A stretch of 64,000 nt of DNA from Microbacterium sp. T32 (GCF_001619615.1 NZ_LQQP01000077.1:1-64000); one strand, 5' to 3'; counted from the first letter of the stretch, positions 55,464 through 64,000 are shown. The notes: generated by a model from the sequence alone, not told the origin. Numbers and translations: made by a program.

Positions 55464-55495
55464 GCCCGAACACCCGGCCGGGTGCGGCACCCGCC

Positions 55496-56578
55496 TCAGT
55501 CGAGGCTGCCGCCGATGGAGATGGATGCCGACCCGTCGGGCTGCACCGAGATCTCGCCGTTGACGGTGAAGGGGACGTCCTCCTCCACCGTGCGCACCGA
55601 CCCGTCGAAGATCGAGCGGACGTCGACCTCGATGTGCGCCACAGCCCGGGTGGACGGGATGCGCCAGCCCGCGCCGTCCGGCACGACGGAGACCGTGGGC
55701 TGCTCGACGATCGACCACGTCGGGGCGTCGTCGATGCGGTTGCGCACGGTGAAGCCGAACGGGCAGCCGGTGGGCTGCAACACCTTCTGCTGCGCGCACG
55801 CGCTGAGGAAGTCCGAGACGCGCTGCTGCACGACCGACACGAACTGCTCCGTGGGCTGCGCCTGCACCTCGACGGGCACGTCGGTCAGAGGTGAGTCGGC
55901 GAGGATCGCGACGCCCGGCGTCGTCGACATCGGGGTGTCCACGGCGACGGAGTAAAGCCCCGGGGAGAACACCAGCAGGGGGACGGGCGCGGAGGGATCG
56001 GCATCCCCTCCGTCCATCGACACCTGCCGCTTGTCGATCTCGAAGCCGTTGACCGAGAACTGCATCGAGCCGCCCACGGTGAGCGCGACGACCGCGAGCG
56101 GGCTGACGTCGAAGCGCCAGTGCGGCACGACGCCGATCCAGCCGTCCTGGCGAACGGCGAACGTCGTCTTCCCGTCGTAGGCGCCCGCGCGGTAGGCCAC
56201 GGTCACCCGGGTGACGTCGCCGTCGGCGACCTCGTCGATCACGCGGGCGTCGGTGATGGTCTGCAGCGCGTCCGGGCGGAGGAGGGCATCGGATGCCGAC
56301 GTGGGCAGGCCCGCGCTCTCGAGTTCGGCCGAGTCGACCGCGACGCCGGGAACCGTGAGGGCTTCGGCCGCGCGACGGTCGTGCAGCAGGTCGAGGTAGT
56401 GGAGGACGAACGCCCGCGGGCTGTACAGCTCGCGGTAGGCGGCGGCCGCACCGGCCCCGAGCGCCGCCAGGAGGAGGACGCCCACGATCGCCAAGATCGT
56501 GAGGTCGCGGGCGAGTCGTCGCGGGCGCGCGACGGCGACATCCTCGGATGTCGTCGGTGCCCCCGCCGCGCTGTTCAC
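55496..56578 (-). CDS. Hypothetical single-pass membrane protein
   Basis: This 360-residue protein has a short cytoplasmic N-terminus, one transmembrane helix (about 27-50) and an extracytoplasmic part. That part has a helical start (YSPRAFVLHYLDLLHDRRAAEAL) and several beta-rich segments. Two cysteines (SACAQQ and TGCPFG, near 262 and 273) could form a disulfide. I recognise no domain. The window around it gives no functional hint: it is convergent with the CopD-CtaG gene and divergent from a serine hydrolase. Confidence 0.75.
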   Translation of the reverse strand: MNSAAGAPTTSEDVAVARPRRLARDLTILAIVGVLLLAALGAGAAAAYRELYSPRAFVLHYLDLLHDRRAAEALTVPGVAVDSAELESAGLPTSASDALLRPDALQTITDARVIDEVADGDVTRVTVAYRAGAYDGKTTFAVRQDGWIGVVPHWRFDVSPLAVVALTVGGSMQFSVNGFEIDKRQVSMDGGDADPSAPVPLLVFSPGLYSVAVDTPMSTTPGVAILADSPLTDVPVEVQAQPTEQFVSVVQQRVSDFLSACAQQKVLQPTGCPFGFTVRNRIDDAPTWSIVEQPTVSVVPDGAGWRIPSTRAVAHIEVDVRSIFDGSVRTVEEDVPFTVNGEISVQPDGSASISIGGSLD

Positions 56579-56683
56579 GGTGTCAGTCTAAGAAAGCCAC
56601 CTGCGCGCGAACGGAATGCGTCGCGCCCGATAGGTTTTCGAGATGTCGGCCACGGGGGCGGCGGGGGCTTCGAGGAGGATGCC

Positions 56684-57808
56684 GTGAGTTCTGTCCAGGG
56701 TCGGGTCCGCCCCGATCTCGAGCCCGTCCGCGAGCGTTTCGCGGAGTGGTCCGCGGCCGATCCGGACTGGGGTGCGCAACTGTGCCTGGTCGTCGGTGAC
56801 GAGGTCGTCGTCGACCTGGTCTGCGGACCCGGAGCGGATGCCATCACCGGCGTCTACTCCGTGAGTAAGGGCGTCGCCGCAACCGTCATCGCGCTGCTCC
56901 TCGGCGAGGGGATGCTCGAGCTCGACCGCGCCGTCGCGCACTACTGGCCCGAGTTCGCCGCGGCGGCAAAGGGCGAGATCACGGTCCGCCAGCTCCTGTC
57001 GCACCAGGCCGGGCTCTCGGCGACGGACGACGGCATCCGTCCCGAGGACGCCCTCGACTCCCGCGCGGGGGCAGAGCGTCTCGCGCGCCAGCGGCCGCTG
57101 TGGCGACCGGGTGCGGGGTTCGGCTACCACGGCATCACGATCGGCATCCTGATGGAGGAGCTCGTGCGCCGCGTCGCCGGGGCGGAGCTGCAGGAGGTCT
57201 TCGAGTCGCGGATCCGCGCGCCCCGCGACATCGACTTCTTCCTCGGTCTGCCCGATGATCAGACCGCCCGGTACGTCGACCCGCGGCCACCGCTGCTCAC
57301 CGAGACGGTCGATCCCGGTCCGCGCGACAACCTCTTCGCCGCGTCGTTCGGCCCCCTCGGTCGCGCGAGCGACGCCATCCTGACCGGGTTCGGGCCGCAT
57401 TCCCCGGAGGTCCGCCGGCGGGGGACCGCGGCGGCGGGGGGTGTCGGCTCGGCCCGCGGTCTCGCGCGGCTGTACGCGGCGACGCTCGGGAACGTCGATG
57501 GACCCATCGCGCCGCGGGAGACATTCGCGGAGATGTCGCAGGTGCAGGTGCGCGGGCACGACATGGTCCTCGACATCCCGCTGAGCTTCGGGATCGTCTT
57601 CATGAAGCCGCACATCGACATGCCGTTCGCGAGCTTCCGCGCCTTCGGGCACGACGGGGCGGGTGGTGCGATGGCCTTCGCCGACCCGGTGCACGACCTG
57701 GCGTTCGGTTACATCCCGACGCGGATGACGGTTCCCGGCGGTGTCGACGCCCGCGCGATCGAGCTGTCGCGCCTCGCGCGCGTGATCCTCGGCGCGACGC
57801 GGGCGTAG
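56684..57808 (+). CDS. Serine hydrolase (beta-lactamase family/class C-like)
   Basis: This 374-residue protein of the penicillin-binding-like esterase family has the catalytic S-x-x-K in YSVSKGVAA (about residue 60). It also has a Y-x-H-like second motif in GFGYHGITIG and a late HDGAGG segment. No signal peptide is present, so it is probably a cytoplasmic esterase or peptidase and not a resistance beta-lactamase. GAGGAGG lies five bases before the GTG at 56684. It is monocistronic. Confidence 0.88.
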   Translation: MSSVQGRVRPDLEPVRERFAEWSAADPDWGAQLCLVVGDEVVVDLVCGPGADAITGVYSVSKGVAATVIALLLGEGMLELDRAVAHYWPEFAAAAKGEITVRQLLSHQAGLSATDDGIRPEDALDSRAGAERLARQRPLWRPGAGFGYHGITIGILMEELVRRVAGAELQEVFESRIRAPRDIDFFLGLPDDQTARYVDPRPPLLTETVDPGPRDNLFAASFGPLGRASDAILTGFGPHSPEVRRRGTAAAGGVGSARGLARLYAATLGNVDGPIAPRETFAEMSQVQVRGHDMVLDIPLSFGIVFMKPHIDMPFASFRAFGHDGAGGAMAFADPVHDLAFGYIPTRMTVPGGVDARAIELSRLARVILGATRA

Positions 57809-57836
57809 GCGCGCGCGGGGCCCCGGCCCCGGGAAA

Positions 57837-57867
57837 GCGCAAGATGAGCGCAAGATCGGCGCAAGAT
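57837..57867 (+). promoter_or_regulatory. GCGCAAGAT direct repeats, three copies at 11-bp period
   Basis: GCGCAAGAT occurs at 57837-57845, 57848-57856 and 57859-57867, exactly one helical turn apart. This is the usual layout of an OmpR/PhoB-type response-regulator box. It lies 158 bases ahead of the polysaccharide synthase gene and 29 bases after the serine hydrolase stop. Confidence 0.6.
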
Positions 57868-58024
57868 ACGCGTAGTTCTTGCCCGAGATGACCCTGGATG
57901 CTCGCGCGTGCGCGGGATCGGGGTGCAAGGTGAGTGACGACTGCGTCCAGCAGGAGCGGCGGGGTGGGGGCACCTCGGGCCGAATCCGACGCCGCACCCG
58001 AATGCGGCGGTCCCGGGGGGAATC

Positions 58025-60361
58025 ATGTCTCACACACACCGTCGGTCGCGGCAGCGCGTGGGAGCGCTCCCACACTCCCGTCGACGCCAGTGGGGATCCG
58101 AGCGCACGCGCGTCCCCCTGCCCACCGTGCACACGCCCCCGTCCGCGGCCACCCTGGTCTGGGCACGCGTCGCGATCATCGTCACCGTCGTCGCGTGGGC
58201 CGCCTACATCCTGACGACCATCGTGCGGCAGCTCAGGGTGTATGGGCCGGACGACTACCTCCTCACGGTGGAGGCGTGGATATATGCCGCCGTCGTCACA
58301 TTCCTCACGCTGTCGGCGCTCATGTATCTCGTTGCGCGGGAAGGAGCGCTCGGCCGGTTCCGCCGGCACCGGCGCGCGGCGCGCGCGGAACTCGATCAGC
58401 ACTTCCTCACCGGGCACGGCGACGGCCTCACCGTCCTCGTCCCGTCCTACGCGGAAGAGCCGTCGGTCATCCGGAAGACCCTGTGGTCGGCGGCGCTGCA
58501 GGAGTACCCCGACCTGCGGGTCGTTCTGCTCCTCGACGATCCGCCCTCGCCGACCGACCCCGCCGACCGTGCACGCCTGGCCGCCACCCGGGCCCTGGCC
58601 GTCGGCATCCACGCGGATCTGGAAGGCCCCCGGTCGCTGTTCTCCGAGTCGCTCCTCACGTTCGAGCACGAGCTGCTGACGACGGGGCGCGCGGGACAGG
58701 ATGCCGTCCGACGCGTGCACGCCGCCTACGTCGAGGCTGTGCGGTGGCTGCGCGACATGGCGGACACCGAGCCGCACGAGGATCACGTCGACACGTTCTT
58801 CATCGACCAGGTGATCCGCGGGCTGGCCGACGACCTGGAACTCACCGCCCGCGCGCTGGATGCCGCGCTGATCGCCGAACGGACACCGGAACCGGAGCGT
58901 CTCCTCGGGCTCCACCGCCGGCTCGTCCGCATCTTCACCGCCGATATGGCGGTCTTCGAGCGCAAGGCGTACGCGTCCCTGTCGCACGAACCGAACAAGG
59001 CGATGAACCTGAACGCCTACATCGGACTCATGGGCGGGCGCTACCGAGCGGAACGCACGCCGCAGGGGGTCCACCTCCGGCTCGTCTCGGGTGCCGCCGA
59101 GGCGGATCTCGTGGTCCCCAACGCCGAGTATCTGCTCACGCTCGACGCCGATTCGCTGCTGCTGCGCGACTACTGCCTGCGCCTCGTGCACTTCCTCGAA
59201 CAACCGGGCAACGAGCGCGTCGCGGTCACGCAGACGCCGTACTCGTCGTTCCGCGGTGCCCCGACCCGCATCGAGCGACTGGCCGGGGCGACGACCGACC
59301 TCCAGCACATCCTCCACCAGGGGATGACCGCCCACGGCGCCACGTTCTGGGTGGGGGCCAACGCCGTCATCCGGATGGAGGCCCTCGACGACATCCTCGA
59401 GATCGAGTCCACCTCGGGCTTCGAGGTCCGCCGTTATGTGCAGGACCGCACGGTCATCGAAGACACCGAGTCCAGCATCGACCTCACCCAGCGCGGGTGG
59501 ACGCTCGTCAACTACCCCGAGCGCCTGAGCTACAGCGCGACGCCACCGGACTTCGGCTCGCTCGTCGTGCAGCGACGCCGCTGGGCGAACGGCGGGCTGC
59601 TGATCCTGCCGAAGTTCCTCGCCCAGGTGCGGGCGCGGCGTCGGACCGACAGTCCCGTGCGCCTCGCCGAGTGGCTGCTGCGCGTGAACTACATGGCATC
59701 GCTCGCCTGGGCCAGCGTGGGACTCGTGTTCCTGCTCGCGTTCCCGTTCGACAGCGCGCTGCTCAGCCCGCTCGTGGTCCTCGCCGCGCTGCCCTACTTC
59801 CTGTCGCAGGCGGCCGATCTGCGCACCACCGGATATCGGCGGCGCGACATCTTCCGCATCTACGGCTTCAACCTCATCCTGCTGCCGGTGAACCTCGCCG
59901 GCGTGCTGAAGTCGGTCGAGCAGGCCCTCACCGGGCGGAAGATCCCGTTCGCGCGCACGCCGAAAGTGCGCGATCGCACCGCGACGCAGCTGCTGTACGT
60001 GGTCAGCCCCTGGGCGATCCTCGTCTTCTCGATCGTCACCGCGTGGTGGAACGCCTCCGCCCACAACTGGGGCACGGCCGCGTTCGCCGGGTTCAACTCG
60101 GTCTGCGCGGCCTGGGCCATCGTCGAGAACATCGGGGTGCGCAACTCGATCGTCGACGTCTGGCTCGGGCTGACGAACTGGATGTGGGTGCCGGTCGCGT
60201 CGGGCGGGGCCGGCACGGCCCCGGCGGGGGAGGACTTCGACTGGGAGGCGGCGCTCTACCACGGCTATCCGGCGGTCGGCGATCGGGCCACCGCACGGAC
60301 GACTCCGCCCCGCCCCGATGCCTCCGCGTTTCCGACGCCGATCGATTCCGGCATCCGATGA
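58025..60361 (+). CDS. Processive family 2 glycosyltransferase (cellulose/chitin-synthase-like)
   Basis: This 778-residue membrane protein has two helices (about 42-62 and 78-102) and a large cytoplasmic GT2 domain. Motifs seen are LLLDD (first Asp), TLDADS (DxD), VIED (catalytic base) and VVQRRRWANGG (QxxRW), all as in processive beta-glycan synthases. Further helices follow from about 555. An unusual helical insert (about 180-320) lies between the first Asp motif and the DxD. The ATG at 58025 follows GGGGGG. A CebR-type operator lies 34 bases into the frame; GTG 58127 is an alternative start. The GH18-like gene overlaps its stop. Confidence 0.88.
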   Translation: MSHTHRRSRQRVGALPHSRRRQWGSERTRVPLPTVHTPPSAATLVWARVAIIVTVVAWAAYILTTIVRQLRVYGPDDYLLTVEAWIYAAVVTFLTLSALMYLVAREGALGRFRRHRRAARAELDQHFLTGHGDGLTVLVPSYAEEPSVIRKTLWSAALQEYPDLRVVLLLDDPPSPTDPADRARLAATRALAVGIHADLEGPRSLFSESLLTFEHELLTTGRAGQDAVRRVHAAYVEAVRWLRDMADTEPHEDHVDTFFIDQVIRGLADDLELTARALDAALIAERTPEPERLLGLHRRLVRIFTADMAVFERKAYASLSHEPNKAMNLNAYIGLMGGRYRAERTPQGVHLRLVSGAAEADLVVPNAEYLLTLDADSLLLRDYCLRLVHFLEQPGNERVAVTQTPYSSFRGAPTRIERLAGATTDLQHILHQGMTAHGATFWVGANAVIRMEALDDILEIESTSGFEVRRYVQDRTVIEDTESSIDLTQRGWTLVNYPERLSYSATPPDFGSLVVQRRRWANGGLLILPKFLAQVRARRRTDSPVRLAEWLLRVNYMASLAWASVGLVFLLAFPFDSALLSPLVVLAALPYFLSQAADLRTTGYRRRDIFRIYGFNLILLPVNLAGVLKSVEQALTGRKIPFARTPKVRDRTATQLLYVVSPWAILVFSIVTAWWNASAHNWGTAAFAGFNSVCAAWAIVENIGVRNSIVDVWLGLTNWMWVPVASGGAGTAPAGEDFDWEAALYHGYPAVGDRATARTTPPRPDASAFPTPIDSGIR
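58059..58072. promoter_or_regulatory. CebR-type operator inside the synthase 5' end
   Basis: TGGGAGCGCTCCCA is identical to the 14-bp palindrome bound by CebR, the LacI-family cello-oligosaccharide repressor of Streptomyces; here it is extended to 16 bp by flanking G and C. It is 34 bases after the first ATG of the synthase gene. No CebR gene is in the window. Confidence 0.75.
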
Positions 60362-61935
60362 ACTCTCGCGTCAGCTACGTCTCCCCGCCCGCCCCGGGAC
60401 CGCACGACGGCAAGCGCCTCTCGCCCTGGCGCGTGCTCGCGGGTCTCGCGATCGTCGCGCTCGTCGTCGCCGGCGGCGTCGTCGGGTACCGGTTCTTCGC
60501 GACGGGCCAGGCCCGCGCCGAGGACCCGGCCCCGTGGTTCGCCGGGTACGTCGACGTCACCGCGACCCCGGCTTACGACTTCGAGACCCCGCGCCAGGAG
60601 GAGACGGGGAACGTCGTGCTGTCGTTCGTGGTCGCCGCTGCGCCAGACGACTGCGTGCCGTCGTGGGGAGCGGCGTACTCCCCGGATGCCGCGGCCGACG
60701 ACCTCGACCTCGATCGCCGCATCGCCCGGCTTCGGCAGCGCGGTGGTGACGTCATCGTCTCGTTCGGTGGCGCGGCGAATACGGAACTGGCCTCGGCGTG
60801 CACGGACGTCGACGCCCTCCGGCAGGCGTACGCCGGGGTCGTCGACCGGTACGCCGTCGCGAGCATCGATCTCGACGTCGAGAACGACGACCTGACCGAC
60901 CGCGTCGCCGGGCTCCGGCGTGCGCTCGCCGTGGCCGCCCTGCAGAAGGAGCGGGAGGAGAGCGGTCAGCCCCTCGCGGTATGGCTCACCCTGCCCGTGG
61001 CCGAGACCGGCCTGACGGACGACGGGCGCGCGGCGGTGGCGCAGATGCTCGACGCCGGGGTCGACCTCGCCGGCGTGAACGCGATGACCATGGACTACGG
61101 CACCGACCTGGGCGGGCGGAGCATGGCGGTCATCTCCGAGAATGCGCTCACGGCCGTGCACGACCAGCTGGTCGACGCGTACGCCCACGCCGACACCCCG
61201 ATCGCCGACGCGACCGCGTGGGCGAAGGTCGGCGCGACGCCGATGATCGGCCAGAACGACGTGGCGCAGGAGGTGTTCGGCCTCGACGACGCGCGGCAGC
61301 TGAACGCGTTCGCGCTCGCACAGCACCTCGGCCGGGTTTCGATGTGGTCGCTCAACCGCGACCGCACGTGCGGCGAGAACTACGCGGACGTGCGCCTCGT
61401 CTCGGACGCGTGCAGCGGGGTCGACCAGGGGGACACCACCTTCGCCGCGACGCTCGGCGCGGGCTTCACGGCATCCGTCGAGCCGGCGTCCACGGCGCCG
61501 ACGCCCCTCCCGCCGGCGCCGACGGACGATCCGAGCCGCAGCCCGTACCCGGTGTGGGCGTCGGGGAGTACCTACCTCGCGGGGACGAAGGTGGTCTGGC
61601 ACGGCACGGTGTACCGGGCGAAGTGGTGGACGCGCGGGGCCGAGCCCGACGATCCCACGGTGGCCGCGAGCGACTCGCCGTGGACGATCGTCGGACCCGT
61701 ACTCGCCGGCGAGACCCCGCTCCCGCAGCCGACGCTCCCCGCGAGCCTCCTCCCGACGTGGAACGGCACCGACGTCTACACCGGCGGCGCGTGCGTCGAA
61801 CTCGACGGCTCGGCGTACCAGGCGCGGTGGTGGACGCAGGGCGACAGTCCCGCTGCGGCATCCATCGATCCGGGGACGTCCCCGTGGATGCCGCTGACCC
61901 CCGACCGCGTGATCGGGGGCCAGGCGGGCTGCTGA
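60358..61935 (+). CDS. GH18-like protein with two chitin-binding-type modules
   Basis: This 525-residue protein has a transmembrane helix (about 25-48) and a TIM-barrel GH18-like domain (about 58-355) with SFGG (135-138) and the catalytic segment SIDLDVE. D171, D173 and E175 are kept, but the first Asp of the DxxDxDxE motif is A168. A Pro/Thr linker (about 375-395) leads to two CBM5/12-type modules (about 397-445 and 460-515, each with the A-WW-T-G pattern). It stays membrane-anchored with the catalytic part outside. It is coupled to the synthase by an ATGA overlap, so it likely trims or holds the polymer made by it. Confidence 0.85.
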   Translation: MNSRVSYVSPPAPGPHDGKRLSPWRVLAGLAIVALVVAGGVVGYRFFATGQARAEDPAPWFAGYVDVTATPAYDFETPRQEETGNVVLSFVVAAAPDDCVPSWGAAYSPDAAADDLDLDRRIARLRQRGGDVIVSFGGAANTELASACTDVDALRQAYAGVVDRYAVASIDLDVENDDLTDRVAGLRRALAVAALQKEREESGQPLAVWLTLPVAETGLTDDGRAAVAQMLDAGVDLAGVNAMTMDYGTDLGGRSMAVISENALTAVHDQLVDAYAHADTPIADATAWAKVGATPMIGQNDVAQEVFGLDDARQLNAFALAQHLGRVSMWSLNRDRTCGENYADVRLVSDACSGVDQGDTTFAATLGAGFTASVEPASTAPTPLPPAPTDDPSRSPYPVWASGSTYLAGTKVVWHGTVYRAKWWTRGAEPDDPTVAASDSPWTIVGPVLAGETPLPQPTLPASLLPTWNGTDVYTGGACVELDGSAYQARWWTQGDSPAAASIDPGTSPWMPLTPDRVIGGQAGC

Positions 61936-61988
61936 GTCACCGAACCCACAGGCGCCAGGCCTTTCGGCGCCCGGCATCCCGCGCGAAC

Positions 61989-61994
61989 TACCAT
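61989..61994 (+). promoter_or_regulatory. -10 element for the helicase gene
   Basis: TACCAT lies six bases before the GTG at 62001 with no ribosome-binding site, which suggests a leaderless transcript. Confidence 0.45.
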
Positions 61995-62000
61995 GAACCG

Positions 62001-63374
62001 GTGACCACGCCACCCCTCTCGGCCGAGCAGCAGGCGCTGTTCCGGCTCATCGAGGACACGCGCGAGCACGTGTTCGTCACCGGCCGCGCGGGCACGGGCA
62101 AGTCGACGCTGCTGCAGCACTTGGCGTGGAACACGAAGAAGCAGATCGCCGTGTGCGCCCCCACGGGCGTCGCCGCGCTCAACGTCGAGGGGCAGACGAT
62201 CCACTCGCTGTTCCGGCTGCCGATCGGGCTCATCGCGAACGGCGAGATCGACCAGAACGACGCGACCCGCAAGCTCCTCAACGCGATCGACACGCTCGTC
62301 ATCGACGAGATCTCGATGGTGAACGCCGACCTGATGGATGCCATCGACCGCTCGCTCCGCCAGGCCCGCGGCCGCCGCGCCGAGCCGTTCGGCGGCACCC
62401 AGATCGTCATGTTCGGCGACCCGTACCAGCTCGCCCCGGTGCCCCCGCGCGGCGATGAGGCACGCTACATCCGCGACCACTACCGCTCGTTCTGGTTCTT
62501 CGACGCGAAGGTGTGGTCGGGCGAGACATCGGGCGACGGCCTCATCGACATCGGCCGACACGGGGCGGACCTGCACGTCAATGAGCTCGTCGAGATCCAC
62601 CGGCAGTCGGACCCCGGCTTCAAGACGCTGCTCAACGCCGTGCGGTACGGGCGCGTCACGGCCGAGATGGCCGGGATCCTCAACACCGCCGGCGCTCGCA
62701 CCCCACCGCATCCGGCCGACGGCGAGCACCCGATCATCACGCTCGCGACGCGGAACGACCGCGTGAACGAGATCAATCGCCGACACCTCGACGAACTGGT
62801 CGGCCGCACGCAGACCGCGAATGCCGAGATCTCGGGTGACTTCGGCCGCGGCGAGGCGAACTACCCCGCCGAGCTCGCGCTGACGCTCAAGATCGGCGCG
62901 CAGGTGATGTTCCTCCGCAACGACTCCGCCCAGTTCGGCGAGGGTCCGCGGTGGGTCAACGGCACGATCGGCACCGTCACCCGCATCGCGGGCGACAGCG
63001 TGCGCGTCGAGGTCGACGGCACCGAGCATGACGTCGAGCCGGCCGTGTGGGAGCGCTATCGCTACGCCTATGACCCCGGCACGAAGAACCTCTCGCGGGA
63101 GATCGTCGCCGAGTTCACCCAGTTCCCGTTGCGCCTGGCGTGGGCCGTGACGATCCACAAGTCGCAGGGCAAGACGTACGACCGCGCGGTCGTCGACCTC
63201 GGCGCCGGAGCCTTCGCGCCGGGCCAGACCTACGTCGCGCTGAGCCGGCTGACCTCGCTCGACGGTCTGTATCTCTCGCGGCCGCTGCGCCCCAGCGACA
63301 TCCGCGTCGACGAGGACGTCCGGCGCTTCATGAAGCAGGCGTGGCTCGGTCGGCAGCAGGCCGCGCAGGCCTGA
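62001..63374 (+). CDS. PIF1/RecD-like superfamily 1 DNA helicase
   Basis: This 457-residue protein has Walker A GRAGTGKSTLLQHL (residues 27-40), motif Ia CAPTGVAALNVEGQTIHSLF, Walker B LVIDEISMVNADLMD and MFGDPYQLAPV. The C-terminal half has the PIF1-type AWAVTIHKSQGKTYDRAVVDL and YVALSRLTSLDGLYL motifs. These enzymes unwind DNA 5' to 3', including forks and G-quadruplexes. The GTG start appears leaderless. It is transcribed alone, convergent with the heme oxygenase gene. Confidence 0.92.
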   Translation: MTTPPLSAEQQALFRLIEDTREHVFVTGRAGTGKSTLLQHLAWNTKKQIAVCAPTGVAALNVEGQTIHSLFRLPIGLIANGEIDQNDATRKLLNAIDTLVIDEISMVNADLMDAIDRSLRQARGRRAEPFGGTQIVMFGDPYQLAPVPPRGDEARYIRDHYRSFWFFDAKVWSGETSGDGLIDIGRHGADLHVNELVEIHRQSDPGFKTLLNAVRYGRVTAEMAGILNTAGARTPPHPADGEHPIITLATRNDRVNEINRRHLDELVGRTQTANAEISGDFGRGEANYPAELALTLKIGAQVMFLRNDSAQFGEGPRWVNGTIGTVTRIAGDSVRVEVDGTEHDVEPAVWERYRYAYDPGTKNLSREIVAEFTQFPLRLAWAVTIHKSQGKTYDRAVVDLGAGAFAPGQTYVALSRLTSLDGLYLSRPLRPSDIRVDEDVRRFMKQAWLGRQQAAQA

Positions 63375-63383
63375 GGCGCGTGC

Positions 63384-64000
63384 TCAGGCGACCCGTGCCG
63401 CCTTCGCGCGGGCCAGGTCGGCGCAGAGCTCGGTGGTGAACCGGTAGGCGACGAGCACTTCGTCGATGACACGGGCCTTCTCGTCGTCGTCCCAGGGCGC
63501 GGCATCCAGCTGTTCCCGGTAGACGCGCTTGAACGCCGACGGATCGGCGATGTCCGTGAAGAGGTAGAGGCCGATGCCGTTCGTCTCGAACCCGAACCGG
63601 CGCTGCAGCACCCGGCCGATCGACGGGCCGCCCGAGAGATCGCCGAGATAGCGCGTGTAGTGGTGCGCGACGAACCCGCCCGGCCACTGGGATGCCAAGT
63701 GGCGGATGCGCGACACGTACGCCTGGGTCGTGGGGAGCGGGGCGATCCGCTCGCGCCACTCGGGGCCGATGAGGAACTCGAGGTCGGCCGCGATCGCGGG
63801 CAGTCGCGTGAGCTTGTCGCTGAGGAACACCGACACCACGGGGTGGTCGCGCAGGAGAGCGGTGCCGGCCTCCAGGGCCTCGTAGATGAACCAGTGCTGC
63901 ACCACGTGCGCGATGTAATCGTCGCGCGTGCCGGTGCCCGTGATGAGGTCGACCATGAAGTCGGTGCATTCGGACGGCGCGTGGGCCGCGCTCGACCGCT
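63384..64000 (-). CDS. Heme oxygenase (biliverdin-producing), 5' end outside window
   Basis: The frame is open to the window edge. It contains RSSAAHAPSECTDFMVDL before the apparent ATG at 63956, and these residues match the N-terminal part of heme oxygenases, so that ATG is internal. Family marks are TRDDYIAHVVQHWFIYEALE, the GGFVAHHYTRYLGDLSGG glycine-rich distal helix, and GLYLF. It opens heme to release iron, CO and biliverdin. The proximal histidine would be at the N-terminus: the H of SSAAHAPS, very close to the edge, is the likely one. Confidence 0.9.
   Translation of the reverse strand, partial: RSSAAHAPSECTDFMVDLITGTGTRDDYIAHVVQHWFIYEALEAGTALLRDHPVVSVFLSDKLTRLPAIAADLEFLIGPEWRERIAPLPTTQAYVSRIRHLASQWPGGFVAHHYTRYLGDLSGGPSIGRVLQRRFGFETNGIGLYLFTDIADPSAFKRVYREQLDAAPWDDDEKARVIDEVLVAYRFTTELCADLARAKAARVA

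Noticed and set aside
56588..60262. A 1224-codon open frame on the minus strand opposite the serine hydrolase and GT2 synthase
   Set aside because: It runs through two genes with complete catalytic motifs on the other strand and shows only Arg/Pro-rich shadow translation.
63384..63956. A complete 190-residue heme oxygenase starting at ATG 63956
   Set aside because: The frame stays open to the window edge and the residues before this ATG fit the family's N-terminal region, so the gene is cut by the window.

Overview
The window is high-GC DNA from an actinobacterium, most likely Microbacteriaceae and probably Microbacterium. The reasons are the very high GC, the GTG starts, the many 4-base ATGA/GTGA gene overlaps, several apparently leaderless genes, a Zur/ZnuABC zinc locus, a CopD-CtaG fusion, and a striking excess of the heptamer GGATGCC/GGCATCC. 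I see no tRNA, rRNA, CRISPR array, insertion sequence or prophage. It looks like ordinary chromosome with a few accessory insertions.

Layout. 0.2-9.4 kb: DUF2461 protein; a sugar epimerase/Gfo-Idh-MocA operon facing a TetR regulator across a 20-bp palindrome; an acyltransferase; two SDR proteins, one with a zinc ribbon and no catalytic Tyr; a small conserved protein; a Nudix hydrolase. 9.4-17 kb: ABC exporter pair; MarR regulator facing an MMPL pump across a palindromic operator; a divergent LuxR-type response regulator and histidine kinase; a small membrane protein. 17-24.3 kb: phosphoenolpyruvate synthase with its regulatory kinase/phosphorylase; a small LPATG surface protein; a probable pseudokinase; a truncated DUF916-type membrane protein; two small membrane proteins. 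24.3-34 kb: alcohol dehydrogenase, adenylosuccinate lyase, low-molecular-weight phosphatase, holin-like protein, histidinol-phosphate aminotransferase, GH43 glycosidase, and a three-gene 2-oxoacid dehydrogenase operon (E1 alpha, E1 beta, E2). 34-42.2 kb (accessory): an AbiE-like pair, a secreted repeat protein, a LacI regulator facing an APC permease/amidohydrolase operon across a 24-bp palindrome, and a SIR2-GAF protein translationally coupled to a 58-residue protein. 42.2-50.8 kb: MFS exporter; zinc importer (substrate protein, ATPase, permease), Zur, a permease and its His-rich partner, a membrane-anchored propeller-like protein and a 3-methyladenine DNA glycosylase. 51-57.8 kb: zinc-free ribosomal proteins L28-L33-S14 behind a foldable leader, an anchored surface protein, HU, CopD-CtaG, a lipoprotein-like membrane protein and a serine hydrolase. 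58-64 kb: a GT2 polysaccharide synthase coupled to a GH18-like protein with a CebR-type operator, a PIF1-like helicase, and a heme oxygenase cut by the window edge.

How parts work together. The clearest unit is zinc homeostasis at 43.8-48.8 kb: a Zur box in the znuA promoter, the importer, Zur itself, and a YcgR/YcgQ-like pair. Zinc-free ribosomal protein paralogues lie 2.4 kb beyond it. Other functional pairs are PpsA with its bifunctional regulator, the E1/E2 complex, and the synthase/GH18-like operon.

Between genes there are many large hairpins of about 50-70 bp in at least five unrelated sequence families with the same architecture, plus a 3 x 94-bp tandem array of hairpins. The best candidates for undescribed biology are these hairpins, the SIR2-GAF/small-protein pair, the GT2/GH18 operon with its control sites, and the GGATGCC excess.
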